A stretch of DNA of 64,000 nt, from assembly GCA_017936545.1 (NCBI GenBank), contig JAGBFJ010000054.1, positions 1 to 64,000 of the forward strand. Reading direction: 5' to 3'. Source of the stretch: Sutterella sp. (lineage in GTDB: Bacteria; Pseudomonadota; Gammaproteobacteria; Burkholderiales; Burkholderiaceae_F). The notes below the pieces were generated by a model, which saw only the letters and a program-made list of their open reading frames with translations, searched no databases and had not been told where the DNA came from. Of the stretch, positions 38,184 through 47,331 are shown one piece after another. The stretch's first letter is position 1; each line of letters starts with the position of its first letter. The translations under genes were made by a program, and so were the position numbers.

Positions 38184-38220
38184 AAAAAAAATCCCATGCA
38201 AATCATCTATTTGCACAGGA
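38184..38220 (-). terminator. Intrinsic terminator of the tRNA-Thr gene
   Basis: On the minus strand tcctgtgcaaat pairs with atttgcatggga (one mismatch, 5-base loop), followed by eight T. It lies 13 bases past the tRNA. Confidence 0.8.
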
Positions 38221-38233
38221 CTTCTTTAGAAGA

Positions 38234-38309
38234 TGGTGCCGGAGAAGAGATTCGAACTCCCGACCTTCGCATTACGAATGCGCTGCTCTACCAGCTGAGC
38301 TACACCGGC
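38234..38309 (-). tRNA. tRNA-Thr (anticodon CGT)
   Basis: The 76-base minus-strand sequence folds as a full cloverleaf: D arm GCTCAGCTGGTAGAGC, anticodon stem gcatt/aatgc with loop containing CGT, T arm with GTTCGAA, and an encoded CCA end. Anticodon CGT reads ACG (Thr). The acceptor stem has one U-U mismatch (GCCGGTG against CTCCGGC). It has its own promoter at 38362-38390 and a strong terminator, so it is a single-gene transcript. Confidence 0.95.
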
Positions 38310-38361
38310 TTACCATGTTTTTCTCGGCATCTGACGTTGTCGTCATCAGCTGAGGAGTCGA

Positions 38362-38390
38362 ATTATGAACAAGCTTTACAGTTTAAGCAA
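38362..38390 (-). promoter_or_regulatory. Promoter of tRNA-Thr
   Basis: On the minus strand a -35 TTGCTT and a -10 CATAAT are spaced by exactly 17 bases, about 50 bases upstream of the mature tRNA. Confidence 0.6.
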
Positions 38391-38545
38391 GTTGAATTTA
38401 CAATTTGTAACATATGGTCTTTTTTATCAGAGCCGACCCTGAGCATGACCTTTGTTTCGTAAGCATTTTCAATTATTGCTGACACGAACAGCCAGGATAT
38501 CTACAATGAATAACTTGCATTCTCTTTTCCGGCGTTGCGTTGACC

Positions 38546-39055
38546 ATGGCTAACCGATCTATCACACTGACTCTCCCTCATCCCGATGACACCGACCGTC
38601 TGGGAGCAGCATTAGGTCAGCAGTTTCTGCGCCACTCCTCATTATTGGCCTCCAACGGCCTCAATTTGAGGCTGGACGGCACGCTCGGCGCCGGCAAAAC
38701 CTGTCTCGTGCGCTCGCTCATTCGCTCGCTCGGCTGGAACGGTCCTGTTAAAAGTCCCACATTCTCGCTTGTAGAAAGCTACCTTCTGCTCGGCAATCCT
38801 TTCAATCACTTTGACTTTTATCGTTTCGAAGATCCGATGGAATTCGAGGACGCAGGTTTTCGCGATTTGTTCGGTCCCGGCATGATCTGTGCAACCGAAT
38901 GGACGGAAAAGGCCGAGCCGTTCGTTCCGGCTCCCGATCTGAGCATTTCGCTCGCCCACGAGGGACTCGGCCGCCGTGCCGAACTGACGGCGCATACTCC
39001 GGCAGGAAAAGCCATTCTGTCCGGATTACACGGAGACGGGCCCGCCGATGCTTGA
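38546..39055 (+). CDS. tsaE: tRNA threonylcarbamoyladenosine biosynthesis ATPase TsaE
   Basis: TsaE is the ATPase that works with TsaB and TsaD to make t6A37 in tRNAs reading ANN codons. The 169-residue protein has the Walker A motif GTLGAGKT (45-52), VKSPTFSLVESY, HFDFYRFEDPMEFEDAG and ICATEWTEKAE, all typical. A TTG 2 codons upstream is possible, but the ATG at 38546 fits the family. It overlaps amiC by 8 bases; tsaE-amiC pairing is common in proteobacteria. The TsaC/Sua5 enzyme of the same pathway is encoded at 44999. Confidence 0.93.
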   Translation: MANRSITLTLPHPDDTDRLGAALGQQFLRHSSLLASNGLNLRLDGTLGAGKTCLVRSLIRSLGWNGPVKSPTFSLVESYLLLGNPFNHFDFYRFEDPMEFEDAGFRDLFGPGMICATEWTEKAEPFVPAPDLSISLAHEGLGRRAELTAHTPAGKAILSGLHGDGPADA

Positions 39056-40400
39056 CCGACGACGTCTGGTGCTCGGTGCTTCGGGCACGCTCCTTCTGAC
39101 GCTTGCGCCCTGGCAGATTGCCCGAGGCGCCCGCATGATCGAAGTCCGCATGTGGCCGGCAGAGGAGTACACGCGTGTCACGCTTGAATATGACACACCG
39201 CTCAACTTCAAATATTTCTTCGTGCGTTCATCGCACCCTCTCCGGCTGGTCGTTGATATCAAGGGGCTGGAGCTGACGCCTGCTCTGCAAAAGCAAATTG
39301 CCGCCGTCAAAGCCGAAGATCCCTACATTGCGGCAATGCGCATCGGTCAATACCAGCCGGATACGGTTCGTCTGGTCATGGACCTCAAAACAGACGTCAG
39401 GCCTGAAGTCTTTCAGCTTAAGCCTTATGCCAACTATAAATATCGTCTTGTTTTCGATATTTATCCTGCGCATCCTGTCGATGAGGTCGGCCGGCTGCTC
39501 GAAGGCGCTGACGAGAAGGAACCCGAAGCAGCGCCGATGCCGAACGAAAAGGACGACCCTCTCGGCTCCATGCTTGCAGGACTCGGACGAAGTGACAAAT
39601 CCGAGAAGCAGCCGTCCGTGAAGAGCGAGCCTCCCGCTGCCGCATCGAAATCTCCGGGAAAAGGCAAGCCGCCCGTTCGAAGCTCAAGCAAAAAAAACGA
39701 CGGCAAGCTTATTGTGGTCGTCGACCCCGGTCACGGAGGCGAGGATCCCGGCGCCATCGGCCGACGAAAGAATCAGGAAAAGACCGTTGTTCTTGAAATC
39801 GGACGGCGTCTCGCCGCGCTCATCAATGCAGAGCCCGGCATGAGGGCCATCATGACACGCAAGAGCGATCATTTTGTGAGTCTCGGCGCGCGCGTCAATA
39901 TTGCCCGCCGGGCCAAAGCGCACCTCCTTGTCAGCATCCACGCTGACGCCTGGATCAAGTCCAGCGCCAGAGGCTCAAGTGTTTTTGCGCTTTCCGAGAA
40001 GGGAGCCACGTCCGCCACAGCCAAATGGCTTGCCCAGAATCAGAATCAGTCAGACCTCATCGGCGGCGTCAACATTGCGACGGTTGACAAGCAGGTCCAA
40101 CCGATCATCGCCGACATGACGAAAAACTGGACCATCAGCTACAGCCTCGGCCTCGGCGCGGCGGTGCTCCGTGAAATGAAGACCGTCAACCGACTCCACA
40201 AGAATCAGGTCGAACAGGCAGGCTTCGCCGTTCTCAAGGGGCAGGGAATTCCCTCAATTCTGGTCGAAACCGCATTCATCTCGAATCCTGAAGAAGAGAA
40301 GCTTCTCGTCAACAGACGGCACCAGCAGAAAATCGCAGAAGCCATTCTGAAAGGCATCAAGAAGCAGTTTGCCGCCAATCCGACCCTGCTCCAGAGCTGA
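39048..40400 (+). CDS. amiC: N-acetylmuramoyl-L-alanine amidase AmiC type
   Basis: AmiC cleaves the stem peptide from peptidoglycan at the division site in the periplasm. The 450-residue protein has a Tat-like signal ([11 protein letters not shown]...), an AMIN domain (about 30-140), a Pro/Ser/Lys linker (145-217) and an Amidase_3 domain with zinc ligands H229 ([11 protein letters not shown]), E250 and H298 (SIHADA), plus VETAFISN near the end. It overlaps tsaE and is probably co-translated with it. Relatives are activated by LytM proteins such as NlpD. Confidence 0.93.
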   Translation: MLDRRRLVLGASGTLLLTLAPWQIARGARMIEVRMWPAEEYTRVTLEYDTPLNFKYFFVRSSHPLRLVVDIKGLELTPALQKQIAAVKAEDPYIAAMRIGQYQPDTVRLVMDLKTDVRPEVFQLKPYANYKYRLVFDIYPAHPVDEVGRLLEGADEKEPEAAPMPNEKDDPLGSMLAGLGRSDKSEKQPSVKSEPPAAASKSPGKGKPPVRSSSKKNDGKLIVVVDPGHGGEDPGAIGRRKNQEKTVVLEIGRRLAALINAEPGMRAIMTRKSDHFVSLGARVNIARRAKAHLLVSIHADAWIKSSARGSSVFALSEKGATSATAKWLAQNQNQSDLIGGVNIATVDKQVQPIIADMTKNWTISYSLGLGAAVLREMKTVNRLHKNQVEQAGFAVLKGQGIPSILVETAFISNPEEEKLLVNRRHQQKIAEAILKGIKKQFAANPTLLQS

Positions 40401-40581
40401 GCGAACAGGCAGTTACACTCTTTTTCACGGCTTGGACGGCAAAGGCGCCCGAGTCCGGCGAAGCAGTCACCTTTCTCGTGAGGACTCGTCTAAAATTTGG
40501 GTGACCTGTCTGTATTCAGCGCGGCCGCATCGGCGCCCGCGCCTATTCCTATTTCTTCCTTCAGCTTCGGAGTTCATCGTC

Positions 40582-41646
40582 ATGGCACTCGTATCCATGC
40601 GTCAGCTGCTCGATCATGCCGCCGAAAACGGCTACGGCGTTCCCGCCTTCAATGTCAACAACCTCGAACAGGTTCAGGCCATCATGGCTGCCGCCAGTGA
40701 GGTCGGAGCCCCCGTGATCATGCAGGCCTCCGCCGGTGCCCGCAAGTACGCCGGCGAACAGTTCCTTCGCCACCTGATCTCCGCCGCCGTTGAAGCCTAT
40801 CCCGACGTGCCCGTCTGCATGCACCAGGACCACGGCCAGAGCCCGTCCGTCTGCCAGGGCGCCATCCGCATGGGCTTTACGTCCGTCATGATGGACGGTT
40901 CACTCATGAGTGACGGCAAGACGATCTCCTCTTACGAATACAACGTGGATGTCACGCGCCGAGTCGTGGAAATGGCTCACTGCATCGGCGTTTCCGTCGA
41001 AGGCGAGCTCGGCTGCCTCGGTTCCCTTGAAACGATGCGCGGCGACAAGGAAGACGGTCACGGCACCGATGCCACGATGACCCGTGAACAGCTTCTGACC
41101 GACCCCGACCAGGCCGCCGACTTCGTGAAGGCCACTCAGCTCGACGCACTGGCCATCGCCATCGGCACGTCTCACGGCGCCTACAAGTTCTCCCGCAAGC
41201 CCACCGGCGAAACCCTTTCCATCCAGCGAGTGAAGGAAATTCACGAGCGTCTGCCGAACACGCATCTCGTGATGCACGGCTCCTCGTCCGTTCCGCAGGA
41301 ATATCTCGCCACTATCCGTCAGTTCGGCGGCGACATGCGCGAAACCTACGGCGTTCCGGTCGAAGAAATCCAGAAGGCCATCCAGCACGGCGTGCGCAAG
41401 GTGAACATCGACACCGACATCCGCCTCGCGATGACGGCCGCTGTCCGCCAGTACCTCTTCGAAAACCCCTCGAAGTTTGACCCGCGCGACTTCCTCAAGG
41501 TCGCCCGCAAGGCAGCCACCGAGCTCTGCAAACAGCGTTACCTCGAGTTCGGCTGCGAAGGTCAGGGTGCCCGCATCAAGGCTCTTCCGCTCAGCGTGGT
41601 TGCCGCCCGTTATGCCGACGGCACGCTGCGTCAGAACGTGCTCTGA
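40582..41646 (+). CDS. fba: Class II fructose-bisphosphate aldolase
   Basis: This zinc enzyme cleaves and forms fructose 1,6-bisphosphate in glycolysis and gluconeogenesis. The 354-residue protein begins [27 protein letters not shown] and has [10 protein letters not shown] (metal and catalytic residues), [32 protein letters not shown] and KVNIDTDIR, the Calvin-cycle-type class II pattern. The open frame extends upstream into the amiC end, but the family start is the ATG at 40582. A strong terminator follows. fba next to pur genes is normal for Burkholderiales. Confidence 0.97.
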   Translation: MALVSMRQLLDHAAENGYGVPAFNVNNLEQVQAIMAAASEVGAPVIMQASAGARKYAGEQFLRHLISAAVEAYPDVPVCMHQDHGQSPSVCQGAIRMGFTSVMMDGSLMSDGKTISSYEYNVDVTRRVVEMAHCIGVSVEGELGCLGSLETMRGDKEDGHGTDATMTREQLLTDPDQAADFVKATQLDALAIAIGTSHGAYKFSRKPTGETLSIQRVKEIHERLPNTHLVMHGSSSVPQEYLATIRQFGGDMRETYGVPVEEIQKAIQHGVRKVNIDTDIRLAMTAAVRQYLFENPSKFDPRDFLKVARKAATELCKQRYLEFGCEGQGARIKALPLSVVAARYADGTLRQNVL

Positions 41647-41676
41647 TACGCACTGATGATCTGACACACTTCCTCA

Positions 41677-41712
41677 GACGCGTTCGTCCCCTCGGTGACG
41701 AACGCGTTTTCG
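41677..41712 (+). terminator. Intrinsic terminator of fba
   Basis: A perfect 11-base stem (acgcgttcgtc with gacgaacgcgt), 8-base loop, then TTTTCG, lies 31 bases past the fba stop. Confidence 0.8.
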
Positions 41713-41730
41713 TCTGATGAACGGATTAAT

Positions 41731-42135
41731 ATGTCTGCAAACGATGCTTCGGCCCTCAAGGGCAAAAAAGGTCTTCAGCGCCTCATCAACGCCACACGCT
41801 ATTCGATGAAAGGCTTTGCCGCCGCCTACCGTCACGAGGCCGCCTTCCGAGAAGAAGTCCTGCTCGCCGCCGTCCTGATTCCAGCCGCCCTGCTTCTTCG
41901 TCTGCCTGCCGTCGAAACTGTGCTCCTGATCGGTTCCGTGCTTCTTCTGATGCTCGTTGAAATTCTCAACTCCGGCCTGGAAGCCGTGGTCGATCGCATC
42001 GGGCCCGAAATTCATCCGCTCAGCGGCCGTGCCAAAGACCTCGGGAGTGCCGCCGTCTTCATCGCAATCGTCATCCTCTGCACGACATGGGCCCTTATTG
42101 CGCTTCCCGCAATCTGGCACATGATCGCGGGCTGA
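41731..42135 (+). CDS. dgkA: Diacylglycerol kinase
   Basis: DgkA phosphorylates diacylglycerol left over from membrane-derived oligosaccharide synthesis. The 134-residue inner-membrane protein has three helices and the family core EILNSGLEAVVDRIGPEIHPLSGRAKDLGSAAVF with the catalytic Glu in VEILNS. An upstream ATG at 41695 lies within the fba terminator region, so the ATG at 41731 is chosen. It sits between fba and purC. Confidence 0.93.
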   Translation: MSANDASALKGKKGLQRLINATRYSMKGFAAAYRHEAAFREEVLLAAVLIPAALLLRLPAVETVLLIGSVLLLMLVEILNSGLEAVVDRIGPEIHPLSGRAKDLGSAAVFIAIVILCTTWALIALPAIWHMIAG

Positions 42136-42223
42136 TCAAGCGCACCCTCACCTTTGCAAAATTACTAGAGCTTTTTGACTTCAGCCCCGTCAGGCGGCTT
42201 TAGAATACGGTCACAGTTTTTCA

Positions 42224-42242
42224 GTTAACTATCCCGGTTAAC
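42224..42242. promoter_or_regulatory. Repeated GTTAAC boxes before purC
   Basis: Two copies of the palindromic hexamer GTTAAC are spaced by 7 bases (TATCCCG), 24 bases before the purC start and about 18 bases after a TAGAAT -10-like element. This could be an operator for a purine repressor, but it does not match the PurR box of E. coli. Confidence 0.3.
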
Positions 42243-42265
42243 GCTCTCTCAACGGAGATATAACC

Positions 42266-43159
42266 ATGGCTGGTCTTTCCCAGATCAACATCACCTCTCT
42301 GCCGAAGGTTTATTCGGGCAAGGTGCGTGATACGTTCGCCGTCGGCGACGACAAGCTTCTGATTGTCGCCAGCGACCGCATTTCCGCCTTCGACGTCATC
42401 CTCGGCGATCCCATTCCGGGCAAGGGCAAGGTTCTTACCGCCATTACGGACTTCTGGTTCAAGGAGCTCGAAGGCGTGCTTCCGAATCACCTCACCGGCA
42501 TCGATCCCGAATCCGTCGTTACGCCGGAAGAAATCCCGCTCGTTCGCGGCCGTGCCGTCGTTGCGATGAAGCTCAAGCCCATCCTCGTCGAATGCGTTGC
42601 CCGCGGCTATCTGATCGGCGGCGGCTGGAAGGACTACTGCCAGACGGGCTCCGTCTGCGGCATCAAGCTCCCTGCCGGTCTCAAGATGGGTCAGAAGCTT
42701 CCCGAACCGATCTTCACGCCGGCAGCCAAGGCTGAAGTCGGCACGCACGACGAAAACGTCTCCTTCGAACGCGTTGTCGAGCTCTACGGCGAAGAAATCG
42801 CCACGACGCTCAAGAATGCGACGCTTGAGCTCTATCGCCGCGCGTCCGAATATGCTGCTACGAAGGGCATCATCATCGCCGATACGAAGTTCGAATTCGG
42901 CATCGACACCAACGGCCAGATTCGTCTGATGGACGAAGTCTGCACGCCTGACTCGAGCCGCTTCTGGCCTGCCGACCAGTACACGGTCGGTGTTTCGCCT
43001 CCTAGCTTCGACAAGCAGTTCATCCGCGACTGGCTCGAAACCCAGCCCTGGAACAAGACCCCGCCTGCTCCGAAGGTTCCTGAAGACGTCATTGAAAAGA
43101 CGTCTCAGAAGTACCGCGAAGCGCTTCGCCGTCTGGCCGACACGGATATCGAACCGTAA
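42266..43159 (+). CDS. purC: Phosphoribosylaminoimidazole-succinocarboxamide synthase
   Basis: PurC joins aspartate to CAIR in purine synthesis. The 297-residue protein has [31 protein letters not shown] at the start, [58 protein letters not shown] and [11 protein letters not shown] at the end, all standard for the long (about 300 residue) PurC type. It is followed by a terminator and then purE-purK. Confidence 0.97.
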   Translation: MAGLSQINITSLPKVYSGKVRDTFAVGDDKLLIVASDRISAFDVILGDPIPGKGKVLTAITDFWFKELEGVLPNHLTGIDPESVVTPEEIPLVRGRAVVAMKLKPILVECVARGYLIGGGWKDYCQTGSVCGIKLPAGLKMGQKLPEPIFTPAAKAEVGTHDENVSFERVVELYGEEIATTLKNATLELYRRASEYAATKGIIIADTKFEFGIDTNGQIRLMDEVCTPDSSRFWPADQYTVGVSPPSFDKQFIRDWLETQPWNKTPPAPKVPEDVIEKTSQKYREALRRLADTDIEP

Positions 43160-43180
43160 TTTGCGTCAGACGCTCCGATC

Positions 43181-43217
43181 AAAGGACCGACGGCCGTATG
43201 CGCCTGCCGGTCCTTTT
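43181..43217 (+). terminator. Intrinsic terminator of purC
   Basis: aaaggaccg pairs with cggtccttt, followed by T-rich sequence, 21 bases past the purC stop. A second hairpin (ggccagtg/cactgacc, about 43250-43277, then TTTT) lies just before purE and could act as an attenuator. Confidence 0.65.
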
Positions 43218-43316
43218 GTCTATACTGATCTGTTCGAGAGCAGGCAGGCCAGTGTTTTTCCCCGAGAGCACTGACCTTTTATCTTTCTTTTCTTACTCTT
43301 TTTTCGAGGTATTCCA

Positions 43317-43814
43317 ATGACTGAAGCCGTGAAGCCCGTTGTCGGCATCGTAATGGGCAGCAACTCCGACTGGGAAGTGATGAAAAACGCCGCCGAGATG
43401 CTCAAGGCCTTCGGCATTCCTTTTGAAGCCCGCGTCGTCAGTGCCCACCGCATGCCCGACGAGATGTTTGAATACGCCGAAACGGCTCGCGGCCGCGGCA
43501 TTCGCGTTATCATCGCCGGTGCGGGAGGTGCCGCTCATCTCCCCGGTATGATCGCCGCCAAATGCACGCTTCCCGTCTGCGGCGTTCCTGTCCCCTCGAA
43601 GTACCTTCGCGGTCAGGACAGCCTCTATTCCATCGTCCAAATGCCCAAGGGCGTTCCCGTCGCGACGTTCGCCATCGGTGAAGCGGGTGCCGCCAACGCC
43701 GCACTCTATGCCGTCCAGATTCTCTCGACGACGGATGCCGACCTTGCAAACCGCCTCACCGAATTCCGCGCCGCGCAGAACGCCAAGGCCCGCGCCATGG
43801 AACTTCCCCTCTGA
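43317..43814 (+). CDS. purE: N5-carboxyaminoimidazole ribonucleotide mutase
   Basis: PurE moves the carboxyl group of N5-CAIR to give CAIR. The 165-residue protein has the active-site block [50 protein letters not shown] and [28 protein letters not shown]. Length is normal. purK follows within 9 bases, so the two partners are made together. Confidence 0.97.
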   Translation: MTEAVKPVVGIVMGSNSDWEVMKNAAEMLKAFGIPFEARVVSAHRMPDEMFEYAETARGRGIRVIIAGAGGAAHLPGMIAAKCTLPVCGVPVPSKYLRGQDSLYSIVQMPKGVPVATFAIGEAGAANAALYAVQILSTTDADLANRLTEFRAAQNAKARAMELPL

Positions 43815-43823
43815 GGTATGCCC

Positions 43824-44999
43824 ATGACTGACAGCGCAACCGTTCTTCTTCCCGGCTCGACCCTCGGTCTGATGGGCGGCGGCCAGCTCGGCCGCATGTT
43901 TGCTCAGGCCGCAGCAACGATGGGCTATCACGTGGCCGTGCTCGAACCGGGCGCTTCCTCGCCCGCCGGTGAGGTCTCCCGCGAACAGATCGCCGCCAAG
44001 TACACCGACGAAGCCGCGCTTGCCGAGCTTGCCGGCAAAGTCTCGGCCGTGACGACAGAATTTGAAAACGTCCCTGCGCCGGCCCTCGCTTTTCTGGAAA
44101 ACGCCGGTCTCCGCGTCGCTCCGCCGTCCTCCGCAGTGGCGGTCACTCAGGACCGCAATGATGAAAAGCACTTCATCAGCGCCGTCGCCGGCGTTCCCGT
44201 GGCTCCCAACGCCGCGGTTCGTACCGAATCCGATATCGATACACTTGATGCCGCACTGCTTCCGGGCATCCTGAAGACAGCCCGTCTTGGCTACGACGGC
44301 AAAGGTCAGGCCCGCGTCTCGACCATTGAAGAAGTTCGTCAGGCTTTCCGTGATTTCGGCGGCGTGGAATGCGTGCTGGAAAAACGGCTTGCTCTCAGAC
44401 TGGAAGTCTCGGTGATTGTCGCCCGCAATGCGCAGGGCGAAACAGCAACCTTCCCGGTCTCCGAAAACTTCCACCGAAACGGCATTCTTGCCGTTTCGGT
44501 CCTGCCCGCCCGAATTGATGAAGAGACGGCAGCCCGAGCCCGCGCCTATGCGGCCCGGATTGCAACGGCTCTCAGCTACGTCGGCGTTCTCTGCGTGGAA
44601 TTTTTCGTGCTTGAAGACGGTTCGCTTCTCGTCAATGAGCTGGCTCCCCGTCCTCACAACTCTGGTCATGCGACGATCGACGCCTGCGTCACGAGTCAGT
44701 ATGAACAGCAGGTCCGCACGATGGCTGGACTGCCCCTCGGAGACACCGCCCAGCATAGTTTTGCGGTGATGCTCAACATTCTCGGGGATGAGTGGTTTGA
44801 CGAAAACGGCGTACGCCGTGAACCCGACTGGGCCGGCGTCACCGCCGTTCCGGGAGCCAAACTGCATATCTACGGCAAGGCGGAAGCCAGACGCGCCCGA
44901 AAAATGGGCCACGTCACGGTTGTCGGCCGTACGGCCGACGAGGCCATGGCCCGTGCATGCGAAGCTGCGCGCATTCTTCACCTTCCGGAGCCCGTCTGA
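43824..44999 (+). CDS. purK: N5-carboxyaminoimidazole ribonucleotide synthetase
   Basis: PurK carboxylates AIR with ATP and bicarbonate. The protein of about 391 residues has an N-terminal pre-ATP-grasp part (TLGLMGGGQLGRMFAQAAATMGYHVAVLEP), the ATP-grasp core (ILKTARLGYDGKGQARV, VECVLEKRLALRLEVSVIVARN) and LLVNELAPRPHNSGHATIDAC, which binds substrate. Two ATGs (43818, 43824) are possible; GAGG at 43813-43816 is 7 bases before the second, which is chosen. Its stop overlaps the sua5 start as TGATG. Confidence 0.95.
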   Translation: MTDSATVLLPGSTLGLMGGGQLGRMFAQAAATMGYHVAVLEPGASSPAGEVSREQIAAKYTDEAALAELAGKVSAVTTEFENVPAPALAFLENAGLRVAPPSSAVAVTQDRNDEKHFISAVAGVPVAPNAAVRTESDIDTLDAALLPGILKTARLGYDGKGQARVSTIEEVRQAFRDFGGVECVLEKRLALRLEVSVIVARNAQGETATFPVSENFHRNGILAVSVLPARIDEETAARARAYAARIATALSYVGVLCVEFFVLEDGSLLVNELAPRPHNSGHATIDACVTSQYEQQVRTMAGLPLGDTAQHSFAVMLNILGDEWFDENGVRREPDWAGVTAVPGAKLHIYGKAEARRARKMGHVTVVGRTADEAMARACEAARILHLPEPV

Positions 45000-45991
45000 T
45001 GACCACGCCTCCTGTCGACAGCGCGCTGATCGACCGTGCCGTCCGAGTTCTTGAATCGGGCGGCCTGGTTGCCATGCCGACCGAAACCGTTTACGGCCTG
45101 GCCGCTGACGCTGACAACGAAGCCGCCGTCATGGCAACCTATGCCGCGAAGGGCAGACCTGCCGATCATCCGCTCATCGTCCATGTCGCCGGACCCGAAG
45201 CCATTTCTCAGTGGGCCGAGGACGTCCCTCCCGAAGCATGGACGCTTGCCAGAAAATACTGGCCCGGTCCGCTCACAATGGTGCTGAAGAAAAAAGCCCG
45301 CTGCGGGCTTTGGGTTACGGGCGGCCAGTATACCGTTGCGCTTCGCTGCCCCTCCCACCCGTGGGCTCATGCGCTCATCGCCGCATTTGCCGGGCCGACC
45401 CAACGGGGACTTACCGCTCCCTCCTGCAACACGTTCGGACGAATCAGTCCGTCCACGGCTCAGCATGTCGCCGATGATCTCGGCGTCAAGCCGGAAGGGA
45501 AGCTCGACATGATTCTCGACGGAGGACCCTGTGAGTTCGGCATCGAGTCCACGATGCTCAATCTGTCGGATGGTCATCCCACGGTGCTTCGCCACGGCGT
45601 CATCACCCGGGAAATGATTGAAGAAACACTCGGCTTTGCAGTGCCCGACGCCGGCAGCAATGCACCTCGCGCATCCGGACGGCTGAAGAGCCACTATGCG
45701 CCCCGAACCAAGCTTGAGCTCTGTACCGCGGAAGTTCTTCCCGCCCGAGCGGCCGAGCTCGGGACGGCGGAGATTGCCATCATGGCTTCAGCCGCCGTAC
45801 TGCGAGCTCTGGACGCCGCCCCGATGCTTGCCGTTGAAGCGCCTGAAAACCTGCATGACTACGGTGCTTCGCTTTACGAAAACCTGCATCTGCTCGACCG
45901 GGCAGGCGCCAAGCGGATTCTTATCGAACTCCCGCCTCAGGCTCCTGCATGGGCGGCCGTCAATGACCGCCTCGGCCGTGCCGCCGCCTGA
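44999..45991 (+). CDS. Threonylcarbamoyl-AMP synthase, Sua5 type
   Basis: It makes threonylcarbamoyl-AMP from threonine, bicarbonate and ATP for t6A tRNA modification. The 330-residue protein has the YrdC domain (about 10-210: GGLVAMPTETVYGLAADA, IVHVAG, WPGPLTMVLKK, ALRCPSHPWAHALI, SCNTFGRISPSTAQHV, GIESTMLNLSDG) and a C-terminal Sua5 domain after the APRASGRLKSHYAP linker. The start shares one base with the purK stop. TsaE of the same pathway lies at 38546. Confidence 0.93.
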   Translation: MTTPPVDSALIDRAVRVLESGGLVAMPTETVYGLAADADNEAAVMATYAAKGRPADHPLIVHVAGPEAISQWAEDVPPEAWTLARKYWPGPLTMVLKKKARCGLWVTGGQYTVALRCPSHPWAHALIAAFAGPTQRGLTAPSCNTFGRISPSTAQHVADDLGVKPEGKLDMILDGGPCEFGIESTMLNLSDGHPTVLRHGVITREMIEETLGFAVPDAGSNAPRASGRLKSHYAPRTKLELCTAEVLPARAAELGTAEIAIMASAAVLRALDAAPMLAVEAPENLHDYGASLYENLHLLDRAGAKRILIELPPQAPAWAAVNDRLGRAAA

Positions 45992-46007
45992 AAACAAGGA
46001 TTTATCC

Positions 46008-46361
46008 ATGATTGATATTTACGGCATTCCGACCTGCGGCTCCGTGAAAAAAGGCATTGCCTGGTTTCGCGAGCAGAACGCTGAAACGGTCTTTCACAAC
46101 TTCCGCAAGGAAGGGCTGACAGCAGAAACTCTCGATTCATGGCTCGCCAAAGTGCCCGCCGACGTTCTTCTCAACCGCAAAGGCCTGCTCTGGCGCAAAG
46201 TTGACGAAGAAACACGTCTGCGGGTAAAAGACAACCCTCAGGGCATGCGGGATCTGATGCTGGACGAACCCGGTCTTATAAAGCGTCCCGTTATCGTCTT
46301 CCCGGACGGTGCCGTCACTGTCGGCGTCAATGAGGCGCTGTGGGCCGAACACATTCGCTGA
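46008..46361 (+). CDS. ArsC/Spx-family (YffB-like) thioredoxin-fold protein
   Basis: The 117-residue protein starts MIDIYGIPTCGSVKKGIAWF with a single active-type Cys10, followed by FHNFRKEGLT, LLNRKGLLWRKVD and IKRPVIVFPDGAVTVGVNE. This is the YffB/Spx-like branch of the arsenate-reductase fold; true arsenate reductases have additional Arg residues, so arsenate reduction should not be assumed. It follows sua5 by 16 bases with an AAGGA ribosome-binding site. A terminator lies after it. Confidence 0.88.
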   Translation: MIDIYGIPTCGSVKKGIAWFREQNAETVFHNFRKEGLTAETLDSWLAKVPADVLLNRKGLLWRKVDEETRLRVKDNPQGMRDLMLDEPGLIKRPVIVFPDGAVTVGVNEALWAEHIR

Positions 46362-46384
46362 GTCTCAGAGACAGACCTAAACCG

Positions 46385-46415
46385 CTGCCGAAGCTTCAAG
46401 GCTCCGGCAGTTTTG
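46385..46415 (+). terminator. Terminator after the purE-purK-sua5-yffB group
   Basis: ctgccg pairs with cggcag, extended by agc/gct inside, then TTTTGC. It ends 8 bases before the next gene's ATG. Confidence 0.6.
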
Positions 46416-46422
46416 CTTTCCC

Positions 46423-47331
46423 ATGCTTCAGGAATTTCTTTCACGACATACGACGGGACTTCCGGTGATGGCACTGCTCCTCGCAACGTTTTTCTGGGGC
46501 AGTTCCTTCATCACGGTAGCCAGCGCGCTTGAGTACACCAATCCGCTTACGCTCGTGATGCTGCGGTTCGCGCTGGGTGCCGTGATCGTTGCCCTGCTTC
46601 TTCGGGGACGGATAGGCAGCATTCCGCCTCGAACCTGGAAGGCGGGAGCGGTCTGCGGTCTCATTATCTATCTGTCATATGCCCTCAACGCAGCAGGCCT
46701 CATGACGCTGGAAAGCTCTGTCTCGGGCTTTCTGACGGCACTCTACGTTCCGATAACCCCTCTTCTGGTCTGGGTTGTCTACGGCAAGCCTCCGTCACTC
46801 GGTGCTTTTCTGGGTGTTGCCATGGCCTTCAGCGGACTGGTTCTTCTGGCAAATCCCTTTACGCTCAGCTTTTCCAACAATGCAGGGGAATGGATGACCA
46901 TTCTGTCGGCTTTCCTGTCCGCGCTTGAAATCATGGTGGTCGGCCGTTTCGCGCCGGGCACGCAGGCCAGACAGCTTGCTTTTACTCAGCTGGCAAGCGT
47001 CACCGTTTTTGCCGCGGTCGGTCTGATCGCGGCCGATGCCGCAGGGCTGCCTCTGAAGGACACCGTCCTCAATCGAACGGTGATTTTTTCTGTCTCATGG
47101 CTTGCTGTCATTGTCGGCTGCGTGCAGGTTCTGCTTTCCTGGGCGCAGCGCTATGTGCCTGCGGGACGAGCAGCCGTGATCTTCGCCATGGAAAGTGTTT
47201 TCTGCGCGATCATCGGATGGTTTGCAGGGGAAGATCTCGGAGCGGCAGGCATGCTCGGAGGCGCGCTGATTGTGGGCGGCATCCTGATGGGCGAAGTTCA
47301 GTGGAAAAAGAAAAAGGGGAAAGCGTCATGA
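46423..47331 (+). CDS. EamA/DMT-family inner-membrane transporter
   Basis: The 302-residue protein has 10 membrane helices in two EamA repeats: LLLATFFWGSSFITVASALEY with LVMLRFALGAVI in the first, and WLAVIVGCVQVLLSWAQRYVPAGRAAVIFAMESVFCAIIGWFAGED in the second. The substrate is unknown. Its stop overlaps the murI start by ATGA, so the two genes are translationally coupled. That is a purely positional link, perhaps for D-amino-acid or glutamate-related export. Confidence 0.9.
   Translation: MLQEFLSRHTTGLPVMALLLATFFWGSSFITVASALEYTNPLTLVMLRFALGAVIVALLLRGRIGSIPPRTWKAGAVCGLIIYLSYALNAAGLMTLESSVSGFLTALYVPITPLLVWVVYGKPPSLGAFLGVAMAFSGLVLLANPFTLSFSNNAGEWMTILSAFLSALEIMVVGRFAPGTQARQLAFTQLASVTVFAAVGLIAADAAGLPLKDTVLNRTVIFSVSWLAVIVGCVQVLLSWAQRYVPAGRAAVIFAMESVFCAIIGWFAGEDLGAAGMLGGALIVGGILMGEVQWKKKKGKAS

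Noticed and set aside
37983..38216. A 77-residue minus-strand frame next to tRNA-Thr
   Set aside because: It begins inside the tRNA terminator and has no recognisable protein features.
46008..46361. Calling the small thioredoxin-fold gene arsenate reductase arsC
   Set aside because: Length and sequence are those of YffB/Spx-like proteins, and there is no arsenic resistance gene nearby.
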